A stretch of 64,000 bases of DNA from Silurus meridionalis. Lineage: Eukaryota; Chordata; Actinopteri; Siluriformes; Siluridae. Of this stretch, positions 11,820 to 32,070 are shown piece after piece. Both the position numbers and the translations under genes were made by a program. The stretch lies in the NCBI RefSeq assembly GCF_014805685.1, contig NC_060885.1:22023132-22087131 (forward strand). Reading direction: 5' to 3'. Below the pieces are notes generated by a model. It did not search any database and was not told where the DNA came from. It was given only the letters and a program-made list of their open reading frames with translations. Within the stretch, counting starts at the first letter, position 1; every line of letters begins with the position of its first letter.

Positions 11820-13875
11820 ATGTTCATGATTCATAACTATGTCTAGGTCAGTATACAGTATACAAATGTAATCAAATGTGTGATATTGACTGTTTACTGT
11901 TTTGTGGGTCAAATTGCCAGATTTCCTCACAAACCAGGTGTTTAGATGACATTCTGGTGGATTTGATTTAAAATGGGTCATATGGTTTTGTACAAACCTG
12001 CAAGGTTTACGTATGCCATATCAGCATTGTAATTGTAGCTGTGCTCACATCAATGTGATTTTCTATCCATTTAATGAGCTCTGCCACCAAATCATTCACA
12101 ATCATGTCATGTCAACTGGAATACTCTTCAACCAAAGCTTTAACATATTAAAACCACAAAGTAAGCCTGCAGAAGTTTCTTAGCGCTCTCTGACAATGAA
12201 CAATGAGTAGTTATTTCCTTTCCTGTTCTTTCTCTTTATTGAATTGTGTATGTTTTTTAAACATTTTGTAAATAAGGAAAGATTTTAGTTGGATGTTACA
12301 AGCATCTATTTACCATCAACAAGTATATTTTAATCCAAAGAATCCAGAAATTGTCTAGGGCCAAGCTGTTAAGAATAGCATGATATTTGATTAACAAGAT
12401 GAGATTTTGGACTTGATCCATGCAGGGTCAGAGTCATGGGGTCAAGTCAAATGTCTTAAATAGCTTTCCTTTAATAAGTTGCTTTCTGTTTTTGATACAA
12501 AGATGTAACTTCAAGAATTTAAGGCTCATTTTAAACTCATAATATTAATGAAATCAAGGCTAATTTTCTGTCAAACTGTCAATCAGTAGGCAAATCTTCA
12601 TAGTACAAAAATAATTAGTTAATTGTTTGTGAGTTATTTAACATGTGAAATAGTAACAAGATGGACTAAATGTTAGTGTAAAAACTTTTCATTGATTTTC
12701 TTAGCAGAAAGTTCGTCATTAACTATAGTTACTGGCTATATAGTAATTCAAATTTTTTTTTGTAAATAACGATTCAAAAGTCAATTACAAAATATTATGT
12801 GACTCAAATATATAGTTGACATCAAAGTGATTGCTCAGTGGTTGGACCTCTGATCGGAAAGGTTTTGAGTTCAAATGCCATAAATGTATACAGTTTTCAA
12901 ATAATGATTCTTGAACAGTAAATTAATCTTTATTTATAAATAAATTTTTCAGGAATGATCTTGTTAGAATTAATAGACTCTAAACGTTGAAAGACATTTA
13001 ATATAGTACACATGAAACAAACCTGTCACTTTTTTCACAAAATATTGTTCTAGAAGTATTTCAATACAAAATTGTATTGTCATATTAAGCCAGTGATATA
13101 ATGATAATGTAGAAGCATAATTATGTAAATTCACCCTTCCAGAAAGCATTTTTTCATAAAGCACCTGCTAGTAAAGCGATTATGTCCATTTCTTTTTCGA
13201 CATAAACAGGGTCAATCCCCGACATTACTGACTCTGGATTATTTAAAACACTAAAATTATTCTTCAGTTGTCAGTACGTTGTTGTGTGCCATTTTTCCTA
13301 CACATCACTGGTTATGCAACTTGGATTCAAACTCACAATTTTTGCAATTGTATGTTTTTTTTTTTCTTAAATTTAACATCTATGCAAAGCATGAATTTGA
13401 ATTTGACAAGTGAAGAGCAGACACTGTGTGAATGCCAAATTATTATTGACATTTGTCCTTATGTAATCAGGCATGTATGTAAACACAATGGCCAAAAATC
13501 GAGGTCAGCAAAAACAATCAAGGTCATGCTCATAAATATTAAGTAGATCACTTAATTAATGTGAAAGGCCTAGTAACCAGAGAGGTTTTGTGTATATATG
13601 TGTTGTAAGGTTTCTACCTGATCTGGAATTATGGCTTTCTGTGTACCCAAGTGCAAATATTTTAATGTAGAGATGCACGAAAAATTTTACCACTGTACAG
13701 ATGAGATGTTTAAAGTAGAGAGAAGTGTGTAACAGACTCTAGATTTATTTTGAGAGATTTGAAATATGGTCTGTGCAAAAGGTCCTTTCAAACAAAAAGA
13801 AGTACAGTAGTTTGAGAAGTGCACATATTTTTGTATTGATTTGCTGTTCTGTTTTATTCTATTGTGTTTTTGTAG

Positions 13876-20788
<6,913 letters not shown>

Positions 20789-21700
20789 GGGTTGATCGGC
20801 TGGTGGTATTCTCCAAGCTCTCTGACTCAGCACAGCGCTCTGGGCCAATCTGTGGGATTACCTAATGAAGTCAAAGAAAGGAATCCGTTCTCTCACCTCA
20901 TTACTCACTGCAGTTTCTTCTAATACAACACCATGGATTCTTTTTTCTTCACTGTATGATCCTCTACTCAAAAATCTCAAGGTTCTTGGGAGGTCACTGT
21001 AGGACAAGTTATTGAAGCATCTTTTGGTCTTTAGGGAACAAACTTAACTTTAACCTCTCACGAGCACCTGTTTAACATTTTCAAGTAGGATTTCTGTGAC
21101 AAAACTGTATCTGTCCTTTTGGGTTTCCTGTTTTATTGGTTCCTCGTGCCTAGATTGCTTTTAATGAGTATTTAGAGAAGCATCACTTCTTTTAATTGAT
21201 CATATATGCAGACCCGAGAGGTTAATATAGATTCAGAAGTGCCGTAGGGCCTGATTTCTACTAGTATAATTAATTTATTTCAAGATTAAGTGTCTCAACG
21301 AGGCAAAACTTCTAACTTCGAATAGTTTTTAACAGAGTTTCTTAAACACATCCTGAGTCATTTATGATTTATATTATTGTGCCACTGAGTATTCGTCCTC
21401 GATTATCTTTTTTTTTCTCACTATTACAGTGTTTTTGACAAGAATGCAACATTTTTCATTATTCCCTTTCAGATTCGAATGTAAATTACACATTTCTTTG
21501 CGAAACTATTTATTATTATTCACATAGATTTGACAGATCATGCATCCTATTTGTGTTTGCACTGATGTGTACTTACTGCCCAAGTATTTAATTTGAAGTA
21601 AGCCAACTTAATCAGAGAAAATCTCACCCACATAAACATACATTTTAAACTTTATCAAGTATGCTATTAAAAGATATTGACATTTTTCCATTTGTAGAAA
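20789..21700 (+). other. adss2: Probable adss2 3' UTR
   Basis: No repeat or other gene is recognised directly after the stop. A candidate ATTAAA poly(A) signal lies at 21,666-21,671, about 0.9 kb downstream. Other AATAAA motifs further on are equally possible, so the end is uncertain. Confidence 0.35.
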
Positions 21701-22424
21701 GTGAAAGCATGGAAATGAAAACCTATCGACCCATTTTTAACCTAACACTGGTAGTGTTGCATACTTACTGCACCAACTTCATTCATGACTTGAATGTATT
21801 TACACACACACTTAGTTCAACTCTCAGGATTTTCTGGTGGTCATAACTGTTTATTTTACTTCTAATCTGTAGATTGTTGAACTGTTTGAATGCTTGTCTC
21901 TTGCCTCTTTTTTGAAGGGGGGTCAGTAAATATTTAACAAATCGTGCCATTATTCTTCACTCTAAACACATTTTATTTATTTATTTTTATTTAAAAAAAA
22001 ATGTAGCAATACTACGTCATAGAATAATTCTTAATCAGGCATCATTTCATTTAGCTCCACATTTTTTGAGTACCAGGAGTAGAAAGTATGAAAGCCCATT
22101 CGCACCACTTTGAAAAAGATGTTTGCCTAAAAATGACTTTATTTCTCTCAATTCTGATTTATTTGAGTTTATCGTTTTCAATTCTGACATTTCTGACCCC
22201 CTCTGCAGTGCCAGAAAGCTTTACACGTTGAAAATGCAATAGCTACAATCAATAGATCGATCTGTGAAACAATGGATAAATTCATAGAGGATTATTTTAG
22301 GTGTGGTTTCACAAACTGCTCTGTCAAAGTAGGGCATTATAGCCAAAGCTCCAGTCTGCTCTGTATACACATTAGAGCTAAAACAGAAGTGATATCTCCA
22401 GCTGTCAGCAGAAACAAATTCAAC

Positions 22425-22545
22425 TGTAAGATATAAAGTCGGAATCGCAAGACAGAAGTCAAAATGGCGAGAAATAAAGTCACAATTAGGGAAACTTTTT
22501 TTATGTGGCGGAAACGGGCTACCATAGAAAAGACTTACGGGGGAA
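22425..22545. repeat. Degenerate ATAAAGTC-type interspersed repeat
   Basis: Spaced copies of AGATATAAAGTC and AGAAATAAAGTCACAATT followed by GTGGCGGAAACGGGCT resemble a fish repeat family built of such phrases. The copy is short and diverged. The rest of 21,700-24,060 shows no recognisable gene. Confidence 0.4.
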
Positions 22546-24059
22546 AGAAACAAAAGTATTGCAATTGAATGAATTAAAAGAATGATTGAAAGAATTCTGC
22601 ATAACACTTCCTATGCATACTTGTTTAAATAATACACTAAATGTATGAGTTCATTATTATATGTGGAAAAACATGACAACTGCTCAGAAATATATGGGAG
22701 TAAAAACTGTTTTTTTACCCTGCTCCATGGTTTGGTGTACATATTCTAGATGCATTTTCACAGTGTATTATAAATACAAGTTTAAGGAAGTGTTATCGAA
22801 TGGTAGTTCATCTTGGGAAGTGCTTTTTTTTTTTTTTTTCTTTTTTTTTTATCTAATTATAACATCAGGCTGCATTTGGACATATTTATGGAATTGAATT
22901 TTTTTTTTTTTTGCTGCTCATCCCAATAAGATTATAGGTGCTCCCATTGTCGATTATCCCTTTAAATTAACTTTGAATTCACTGTAATTTAAATCTTTAG
23001 ATGCACATTATCTAGAAATAATAGCGCCTATTGTAGCATTCTCTTGGTCATATTTATTTATACGCTCTGGATGTGTGTCCTTCACACTGCCTTCATCAGT
23101 GAAGAAAGTGTGCCTTGAAAAATAACTCCCTTTTAAAGTCAAAACCAGGTACTAAAATATGTGAACGGTTATAAAATCAAATCTACAGATATTCATATAT
23201 AGAGTATTTACTGATACAATATTTTAATAAACACTCTTACCCATTTATATATAATAACCATTTACATTCACAATATAGTGTAAAATCTGTTTTTTTTTTT
23301 TAACAGCAACATTTTTCATGGCCAAGGGCATTTATAATTAATTCATTAATGAACCACTTGCCAACAATATGTAGAAGCTTTAAATCTCTAGATTAATAAA
23401 TTTTTAAACATTTTTCCAACATGAAATGGAAAATAGAAAACCCTATTCTTCTGTCTTTTGTAAAGTCCTTGGCTGCTGAAGAGATTTCCCTTTTTTTATC
23501 GCCCTTTAATACCATATCATCGCTTCGTGTGATCATTTTAGCTATCGTGAGAAAGTCAGGACTGTCAGAACACGAACCACTCCTGCTAAGCTTTAACAAT
23601 AATCACACTCGGTTCAGTGCCGATGACTGCATGTTTGCACAACCATACACAGACCTCTGTTTTTCAAATGATTTCTCTTGAATTTTCTACTGTATTGCTG
23701 CTGTTTGGTTGATTTTTAATATATGTATATACAGAATGCAGAGCCATATACTATCAGTCTTATTGTTTGTCAAGGTGGTGTTTTATGCTTAGCTGTGAAA
23801 GATAATGAATATTCAGTAAGGGGTGCATGTTTTACCTCTGTGATTTGTACAATGCAGGTCCCAACCTTTGTAGCTAATCCAACATTATACTTTCACTAAT
23901 GGTAATTCAAAAGAAGATCACGGTCAATAAATATGTAAGAAATGACTGAGTCTTTGAGCATCAGCGTAACAACTCATAATGTGGTACTGTGTAATTCCAC
24001 ACACAGTATTCTATGCAATTCATAACACCATTAAACAGGATACAGTGGAATTGTGACTC

Positions 24060-24230
24060 AGGCACACCCTAAACTACTATTCAACTTTATTAATACACTT
24101 GTGGCTGAATAGACACACAGCTGTGTTCCTAGAAATACTCAAACCTCCCCGCCCCCAGTTAAGGGGACTAAAAAAACACATGAATTTGATGATCAGGTGT
24201 CGACAACTCTTTTACCATATAGTGTCAGGG
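24060..24230 (-). mobile_element. Tc1-like family terminal fragment
   Basis: Carries ACACTTGTGGCTGAATAGAC and ends GATCAGGTGTCGACAACTCTTTTACCATATAG, a degenerate terminus of the family seen at 15,348. Confidence 0.6.
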
Positions 24231-25089
24231 AAAATATTAAGTAATATAAATAAAGCAAAGCTTTTATCGTTTTATACCATTCCTAGGATATAGAAAAAGT
24301 TAATTACATGTGTAATTGTGGAAATTACATGGAAATCTTATGTGACTGCATGCTGAAATTTTAAAACAAAGTCGAGGACTTAAAGTGACCATATGATTTT
24401 CTAATAATAACATTCATACAGACATCATTCCCTAGAACATACACTGACTGAGTGACATGAGTACTGGTGGCTATTCAGGGTTTATACTTACACACAATTA
24501 TACAATATTTCACCCATCTTGGAGAGTTTATGGAGCAATACGCCTCTGATTGTGCAGACAAGAAGACACTCCTTTTCACAGAAAGGGGGACCAGTCATCC
24601 AGCCAACCTGTAGGCCTTATTGATAATATACATAACCAGTTGACCAGTTTCTAGCTACCATGGAAATTACATGGTCAAATGATAAACACTAGTGCATCTG
24701 GAGCAACTGGTTTATAATCCACAACTTGTGATTCTTTCTGAAATCACAGCGGCCAGTAACTTTGAAAAGTGTGCAGAATATTTATCTCACTTTGAGAAAA
24801 TTGATTTAATGATGAATTGCTGCAGTTCTTACAGAATGTAAGAATTATAGAACAGAGCATTTGAATATAAGTGCATTAAGTAGGCGATATGAAGAGCGTG
24901 ATTATAAATCATTAAAACAATACAAAACACTGGAAAGAGAGAGAGAACTAACATGAGCATCGAGTGTGATTATGAGTAATGTCCTTTTCTACAGTATTAT
25001 ACAGTCAGTTGATGTTGTGGAACCAGGAGCTTCTGAGCAACTTATAAAATAAAACTTTACATGAAGTGGGATCCTCTTTGAAGGTCTAT

Positions 25090-27560
25090 ATTCTTCATGA
25101 GGTGGGACACAACTGAAGCTGGCGCAACCTCAGGATGCCTTAGGATTGGCAGAGAAAGAGATGCAGTGGAGAGAGATTGTTTATAATATTAACAAGCACA
25201 ATGTGATGTGATCAGATGTACTGGAGCACAAGGTTATGATATGTAATGTGTGTTATGTGTCTGATATGCTAAAATGATTTGTCTTTAATCTGTGCGTAAA
25301 CTGGGAGATTGTGTCTGAGCCCCGAACACTGTCAGGAAGACTATTCCAAAGTCTAGGAGCTAAATGTGAGAATGCTCTACCACTTTTTGTGGACTTTGCT
25401 ATTCTAGGAGCAACTAGAAGTCCAAAGTTTTGAGATCTCAAATAGCATGATGGATTGTAGCGTGTTAAAAGACTGAAAAGATACATGAGAGCTAAACCGT
25501 TTAGGGCAGGGGTGTCAAACTCAATTGCACAGGGGGCCAAAACTCAAAGCACACTTTAGGTCGTGGGCCAAACAGGATAAACATTTATTGAACACACTAA
25601 AACTAAATGTTTTTATTTACATAAATATGAATAAAAAAAGACAGGAATATTATTCCAGAATAAATTAACTTAACTTTAAATAACTTAAAATATTTAGCTC
25701 TTCATAAAAATATCTCCTGTCAAACACAAGACGTCGCACGGTCTTCATGCAGCTCTTCAGAAACTCTCCCCCAGTAACTGGCAAGGCTGATTTGGCTGAT
25801 TTCTCCTCTGTCACAATAAAACTTGTTTTTCACAGCAACTTCACTTTGTGATTTTGCTCTGGTGATAAACGTCTGCTGAAATGTCAGATTCTTCTTTAAC
25901 TTCTAATTCTTCTTTTAATCTTCTGCTCTGCATTCAGATTGTTCAGCCTCTCCTGATGTTTTGTCTCGTAGTGCAGTCTTAGATTCAATTCCTTAATTAC
26001 AGCCACATTCACTCCACAAATAAGACACACGTGTTTACCGCCAGTGTCAGTAAACATCTCAGAATCCCATCGGTTTTGAGAGACTCTGTTTTCAGAATCA
26101 ACTTTTCTTTTTACCACTGTGAGGCGCTGTTTCACAATAACGTTACATTCGGGTTAAATACATGAACAGATGCTTGACTTGATTGACGCTGGAATGTTCC
26201 CAGGTAGTCTAGCGTTCGGTAAGGCAGCTGAAGCGCTGCATTATGGGATCTGTAGTTTGTGTTATCAGCGCTTCATATCGGCCGAGTTTGACACATATGA
26301 TTTAGGGCTTTGTAAGTAAATAGCAATAGTTTGTAGTCGATTTAAAACAAGTAGCCAGTGTAGGGATGATAAGACTGGGGTTATATGGTCATATTTTCTC
26401 GACCTTGTGAGAACTCTGGCTGCTGCATTCTGGACTACCTGTAGCTTGTTTATTAATTATGCAGGACAACCACCTAGTAATATATTACAATAGTCATAGA
26501 CTGGCTTCTCTGCATCAGATATAGACATGTTTTTTAACTTAGCAATATTTTTAAAGTGAAAGAAGGCTGTTTTTTTTTTTATATGGCTGATATGATTTTT
26601 AAAATAAGTTGCTGTAAAAAAATAACTCCCAGGTCTTTTACTGTTGAATTAGTAGTTACAGTACATTCTTCTAAATGCTGGAAAAAAAAGAAAAGGTGGA
26701 ATGCTGGCGCTTCTGTGTACTGTTTTTGTTTTGCTGATGAGCAATATCCTTGTCTTATCAGAATTTAATAATAGACATCCAATCTTTGAAATCTTTAACA
26801 CACTCAGCCAATTGAGCTGTATCATCTGGTTTTGATAGGATATATAGCTGGGTATCATCAGCATAACAGTGGAAGCTAATCCCATGCCTTCTAATAATAT
26901 TTCCCAAGGGAAGCATGCATATTGTGAAAAGCAGGAGTCCTAGAACTGAACCTTGTGGCACCTCATAATTTAATTGCATTAGCCTGGATAGTCCTCCAGA
27001 CAGGTAGGATTTAAGTCATCTTAACGCCTGTCCATGAATGCCGATGTAATTCTGTAAGCGATCTAGAAAAAAGTCATGATCTATAGTCCCAAATGCAGCA
27101 CTAAGATCTAGTAAAACTAACAGAGAGATGCAGCCTTGGTTTGAAGCTAAAAAACAGGTAAATTGAGGGTTTGAAACCTGACTGAAACTCTTCTTGAAAG
27201 AAGGAAAATAACTAGACGGATACAATCTTTTCTAAAATCTTAGACAATAATGGTTTGAATGGTTTGAAAGCGGTCTGTAATTTGATAGTTCATTTGGATA
27301 CAAATTAGGTTTCTTAATTAGGGGCTTAATAACTGCCAACTTAAGGGGTTTAGGGACATGACATAAAGATAGTGAGGAGTTAATAATATTGAGAAGAGGC
27401 TCTGCAGCTGTATGTAACAAAGTGCCCTCTTCTCTTTTTGGCCAAAAACATGTTAACTGCCAAGGATAGAAAATCATTGCTGACGGTTTATTTGAATTCT
27501 GCTTATTTGAATTCTGGAAGATTCCAAATATTGATGTCAATCATTATTTTGTTTCTGCGT
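25090..27560 (-). pseudogene. L2-like LINE reverse transcriptase, broken by a hAT insertion
   Basis: Read on the minus strand from right to left, the fragments give NYRPLSN near 27,260; a palm segment LDLSAAFGTIDHDF near 27,090; VPQGSVLGLLLFTICML; and the catalytic FHCYADDTQLYI near 26,850. The typical C-terminal phrase APRLWNSLPDSVRGSDTISQ lies at about 25,300-25,400. These are hallmarks of L2/CR1-type non-LTR retrotransposons. The YADD motif is intact, but the frames are broken at several places and the 5' part (endonuclease) was not recognised. Bases 25,507-26,299 are a later DNA-transposon insertion. The left limit (3' UTR) is approximate. Confidence 0.85.
25507..26299 (-). mobile_element. 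hAT (Charlie-like) transposon nested in the LINE
   Basis: Left terminus CAGGGGTGTCAAACTCAATT and right terminus GAGTTTGACACATATG are inverted. Target-site copies GTTTAGGG (25,499-25,506) and ATTTAGGG (26,300-26,307) flank it, differing at one base. The minus strand at 25,896-26,135 encodes a zinc-finger-bearing N-terminal piece of a hAT transposase, with CLICGVNVAVIKELNLRLHYETKH, a BED-like C2H2 pattern. The catalytic and dimerisation parts are absent, so it cannot be autonomous. Confidence 0.82.
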
Positions 27561-27779
27561 CTTTCTTTGTTTTACCCACATATGTCGCCAGTGTGTCCCA
27601 TTGCCCTTCAGTAATCACTCACTGTTTTCAGCTGCTATCAATCTCCCTGTGTCTATTTGAGCTTCACCCCTGTCTCAGTTCCTTGCTTGGCCCTTTTCTT
27701 GTCTAGCCAACTTCTTGTGGCTGCTTGCCTTGTTGTTGTGGTCTATTCATTCATGTTTTAGGGTTCTGTTTTTAGAAAC

Positions 27780-28245
27780 CTAGTTAGTAAGACACCTGTT
27801 AGTTGGTGGGAAATATTAAGCAGCAAGTGAACATTTTGTCCTCAAAGTTGATGTTAGAAGGAAAAATTGGAAAGTGTAAAAACATTTGAACAAGATTGAC
27901 TAGAGTCATATAGTGATGGCTAGATGACTGGGTCAGAGCATCTTCAAAACTGCAGCTCTTGAGGGGTGTTACCTGTTCTCCAGTAGTCAGTATCTATCAA
28001 AAGTGGTCCAAAAAAAGAACGGTGGTGAACCAGTGACAGGGTAATTGCCGGCCAAGGCTCATTGATACATGTAGGAAGTGAAGGCTGGCACGTGTGGTCT
28101 GGTCTAACAGATGAGCTCCTGTAGCTCAAATTGCTGAAGAAGTTAATGCTGTTAATGCTTGATGGGTCACGACTGGTTTTGCAGCAAAAGGGGGACCATC
28201 ACAATATTTGGCAGATGGTCATAAAGTTATGCCTGGTCTATGTAT
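27780..28245 (+). mobile_element. Tc1-like element with internal deletion
   Basis: Plus-strand fragments match the N-terminal (helix-turn-helix side) region of Tc1-like transposases of fish, e.g. TGGTCAGTATCTATCAAAAGTGG-like sequence and GTAGCTCAAATTGCTGAAGAAG, with stops and shifts. The end reads GGCAGATGGTCATAAAGTTATGCCTGGTC, a terminus seen in the family. The part between about 28,145 and 28,170, where several hundred bases of transposase should be, is missing. A short TGTA run follows at 28,240-28,260. Confidence 0.55.
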
Positions 28246-28259
28246 GTATGTATGTATGT

Positions 28260-29271
28260 ACAATTTATGGTAAGTAGATGAAAGGAAAAGTTGTTGAAAA
28301 GAAAGGTTGTTTATAGCAAGTATAAAAATAGATCACTTCCAAATTTTGTTGAAGGTCTGAATATGTTTTTACTGAAGGTATAAAATAGAGCCTAGTGCAT
28401 AATAATGATTGTTGGGTGATTTACTGGTCCTCCCTTTTTTTAAACCTATAATCAATGTCTACACAAGTTAGATATCATATAAACACAATGTCTTTTCACT
28501 CACATGTTAACTGTAAAACATGATGCTATTTCTAAATGAAGACGAGTTTCCATTATTTTGGTAAACTGAATTAATCTGTTCCACTGAATGCTCTGCAGGA
28601 TTTAATGAATGCTAAATGATATGGTTTCATTAAGGTTTAGTTAAAAATGATTAATTGTTTTTAATGATTTAAATACATTCAGGAGTGGTTTCATGAGAGT
28701 CACAAAAAAGATAAACATGTCCTTTTACGATTATTAAAGCTAAATGGGAAATTCTGGAAAACAGGGTGTGAAGGCCATCACATGCTATCTCTGCCTTTGT
28801 ATAAACAATAAAATCTTGCATTAGATTATCTGTGTATTCAGTGGGATCCAAAAGTCTGAGCTCTGTAATTTAATGTATTTATTTTTTTATAATTGGAAAT
28901 AAACAGGAGGTCTGAGAATTTTGATTTCATAAAAACTGAGTTTAATGTCCCAAGTTTCATATATTAGAATATGCATTAATTGATCTAACTGTAATTATTA
29001 TTTTTTGTATTATTGACAATCATATTATTTGAACTAATTTCTGCAAAAGATCAGAAGCATGTGCTCCGATGAGTACAAATTTAATCTGATGAATTAAATC
29101 TAAAATGTATAGAGTCCCAGATGAACTAAATAGTAAGAAATTCATGCAAATATTTTAAAGATTCTACTTTTTAATCAAGGTGATGTCAGTAATTCAGTCA
29201 GTATTCTTTGCAGTGAAAAATACGAAAATAATGCAAAATAGAAGCATCTTTTATAGAGTTTTATTCTTCTT

Positions 29272-29337
<66 letters not shown>

Positions 29338-31000
29338 GATTATTGAAACCCTACTCTACCGCATAATCTTTGACTTGTTTGATTTTTCTTGGCTTGCCTA
29401 ACAGCAATTAAATTTTTCTACCAGCAGGTGGCGATATCCACTTAAAAATAAACACTGAACTACCCCCAGCTTCCTGTTTTGCTCCACTTGATGATTTTTC
29501 AAGTTATAATGCTGTTTGACAGACTTTGTGACATTACTGTAATTCCTCTATTGTTATTTTGTTGTTTTCTTAAGAAAAAATATATGTTTAGATCTACTCT
29601 ATTTGTTTAGAACTCTTTTCAGTAGGCTGATTCAGTTGTGCTTTAAAGTGGACAGTTACAATGATCAGTTTGTTAATGATTGTGGCTTAAATTGGTGACA
29701 TTAAACTGGACAATAACATTTAGTGGTCCAGTGGGGAAAAAGTGTATCAAGTGTATCAAGGATGCAAACTACACCTGCAGAACATCTCTGTGCTCCTGTA
29801 CAAGATAAAGTGAATCCAAAGTGATAATTGATATATGGATAAATCACATCATATCTCTGATATTTATCTGCAAGCATGTAGTGGTTGGATTTTAACTTAA
29901 ATTCACAAAATGTAGGGATTTTCAAGCCAGTTAAATCCGACAAAAAATGAGTTTGACTGCACTTGGCTAAGAAGAGGGATATAAATGTACGCATACTGTA
30001 TGTGAGATGAGGTAGGAGGTGAGGAATATGGTGAGATTGATGAAAAGGCGGCTTTTCTTCCTGGTACCGTAGACAGTGTAGACCGAAGGTGTCGATTGCT
30101 CATTCAGCCATTAAATATTCATAACACTTGAAGATAAGATTTGTACCAAAAATGTTGATGGAAATCGACCTAATTATTATGGGAATATGGAACTATGGAT
30201 ATTTAGCAAATAGTGATGATTTATGTCTGGCTATGATAAAAAATTTGCACAAGATTATAGAAAATTGATTGAGAAAAAAATGCAATACACAGTATGTAAC
30301 TGGGCACATTATTTTTTTTGTATGATTTTATATATATAATTATATATAGTATATTATTTAGTTATAAGTGTATTAAAGAACTAACTTGGTTTGTTGTCTT
30401 GTTGAATATTGAAATATTGTGTTCCCTGATTGTGCATTTATCTACATAACTTTTTCGATTCTCTTTCCTTTTTATTTCCTTAGAATGATAGACAGATGAT
30501 GCACTTAGAGGAGAAGGGAAAGCTCATTATTTTACGGAGTACAGGTTAATAGTGAAAATGAACAGTAAATGTAAATCACACCATTGAGTAATTTAAAACT
30601 AATGGCAAAAAATATTATAAGGCAAATTCATATCTGCATTAATAAGTTATTACAGTAAATACAAAATGTTTCACACAAATGTAGTGATCATTTCTTTTTT
30701 CCTTGATTCATTTAAGATCCCTGGTTTAATTCACGCCACTGTGTTGCCCTTAATTCACGCTAAATTTGTGTCACAATCACGCTTCAATTTACATAAATTA
30801 ACAATAAATGAAGGAAATAACAATTGTGTTAAGGTACACTAATGCTAAATGAATGAACAGAAAAACATTATTAACCACAAACAATTATTTTTTTTTATTT
30901 GTGATGTATTTAATAAAACTTTTCCGGATTGTAATTTGGGAAGTTTATCAAGTGTGTGAATGTGTGTATGTGCATGGTTCTCTGTAGTTCTCCCAAAGTG
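28260..31000. other. AT-rich intergenic DNA
   Basis: Nothing gene-like was recognised apart from the TTC/TTA repeat at 29,263. Open frames are short and of low complexity. Confidence 0.6.
29263..29337. repeat. Compound TTC/TTA microsatellite
   Basis: About 12 TTC units switch directly into about 12 TTA units. Confidence 0.95.
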
Positions 31001-31227
31001 TATACCCAACTCACATCGAGTGCTTCCCTCATTCGCTCTGGTTTCGATGTGGAAAGATTTGTTAATTAAAGATGGACGATTTCAGCATTTGTTTCCAATG
31101 CTTTTCCTGTATTTTTTATTAGAAAGCATATCCTAGTACGCACACACAAACACACACATTGACAAAGGGCCCCTGTCTGGTGTGGTGATCTGGTCGGAGC
31201 CTGAGGAATCGTTCGGGACAGAGCCAG

Positions 31228-31230
<3 letters not shown>

Positions 31231-31282
<52 letters not shown>
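31231..31282. repeat. TG dinucleotide microsatellite
   Basis: Twenty-six uninterrupted TG units. Confidence 0.95.
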
Positions 31283-31283
<1 letters not shown>

Positions 31284-32005
31284 ACGAGAAACCCTCATTA
31301 GAGCAGATGTGCTGCTGCTGTGATGGCTGCTGCTTCCTTCCTCTGGCCTGAGAAGACAGGCAGCTGCTGAGCAAAGGGCCAGCGTCTGATCCCTGACCCC
31401 AACCTCTACCTCTGCAAAAGCCCAAGCCTTGCCAGATGGGGGTCAGCAGAGCAATGGGGGTTGGGCCAGGGCTAGGCAAAGAGCTGTTTATGAGTTTAGA
31501 GTGCTGGCTGTTGCATTTTGGGGTGGAAAACTGGTGGAGTTGGTGGATGTGTGGGGCAGGGGGGGGCTGGGGTTAGGCCTGAAGTGGAGGGGGGGTTATG
31601 GCAACAACACATGGCTCAGAAAAACATTAGGCACAAGTGGTTTGTTGAGTGGTTTGGGTGGTGTGTGTATGGTGCGTGTGTGTGTGAAAGAGGAAGGGGC
31701 AGTTGCCTCACTCATTCTGACACTTTAATATTTGTTCTTGAAAGTCACTATACACATGCATTAAACGCAGTTAATTATCTCAAAGATACTACCCAGGAAA
31801 TCTTATTTGTAAACACATCCATTTAAGCGTTTGTATTTGTCAGAGAATTCGAAAGACATGTCTTGCATAGTTTTATGACACGTTTTCTGATTATAGTCCC
31901 CAGATTCACACAAAGTGCTATATAATGAATAATCTGTCCAAGCAATAAAGACTGTACATAAAGATTTACAATATGGTCATCATGGGTAGAACTCCAGGCA
32001 CTGAA

Positions 32006-32009
<4 letters not shown>

Positions 32010-32068
<59 letters not shown>
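32010..32068. repeat. CA dinucleotide microsatellite
   Basis: About 29 uninterrupted CA units. Confidence 0.95.

Positions 32069-32070
<2 letters not shown>

Larger units (their letters stand above)
1..13875 (+). other. adss2: Inferred adss2 intron 1 (partial)
   Basis: No coding exon was found left of 13,876. The first adss2 exon visible begins exactly where exon 2 of the vertebrate gene begins, after the residues RCQ. A segment matching the exon 1 P-loop region (GAQWGDEGKGK) was looked for in the + strand and not found, so exon 1 is inferred to lie outside the window. The stretch is AT-rich and holds repeats listed separately. Parts without recognised content are about 404-985, 3,310-5,570, 7,520-9,010, 9,260-10,473 and 11,820-13,875; the open frames there are short and show no family resemblance. 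Confidence 0.6.

Noticed and set aside
1..13875. adss2 exon 1
   Set aside because: No segment encoding the conserved GAQWGDEGKGK P-loop region was found, so it is inferred to lie left of the window rather than forced onto a weak match.
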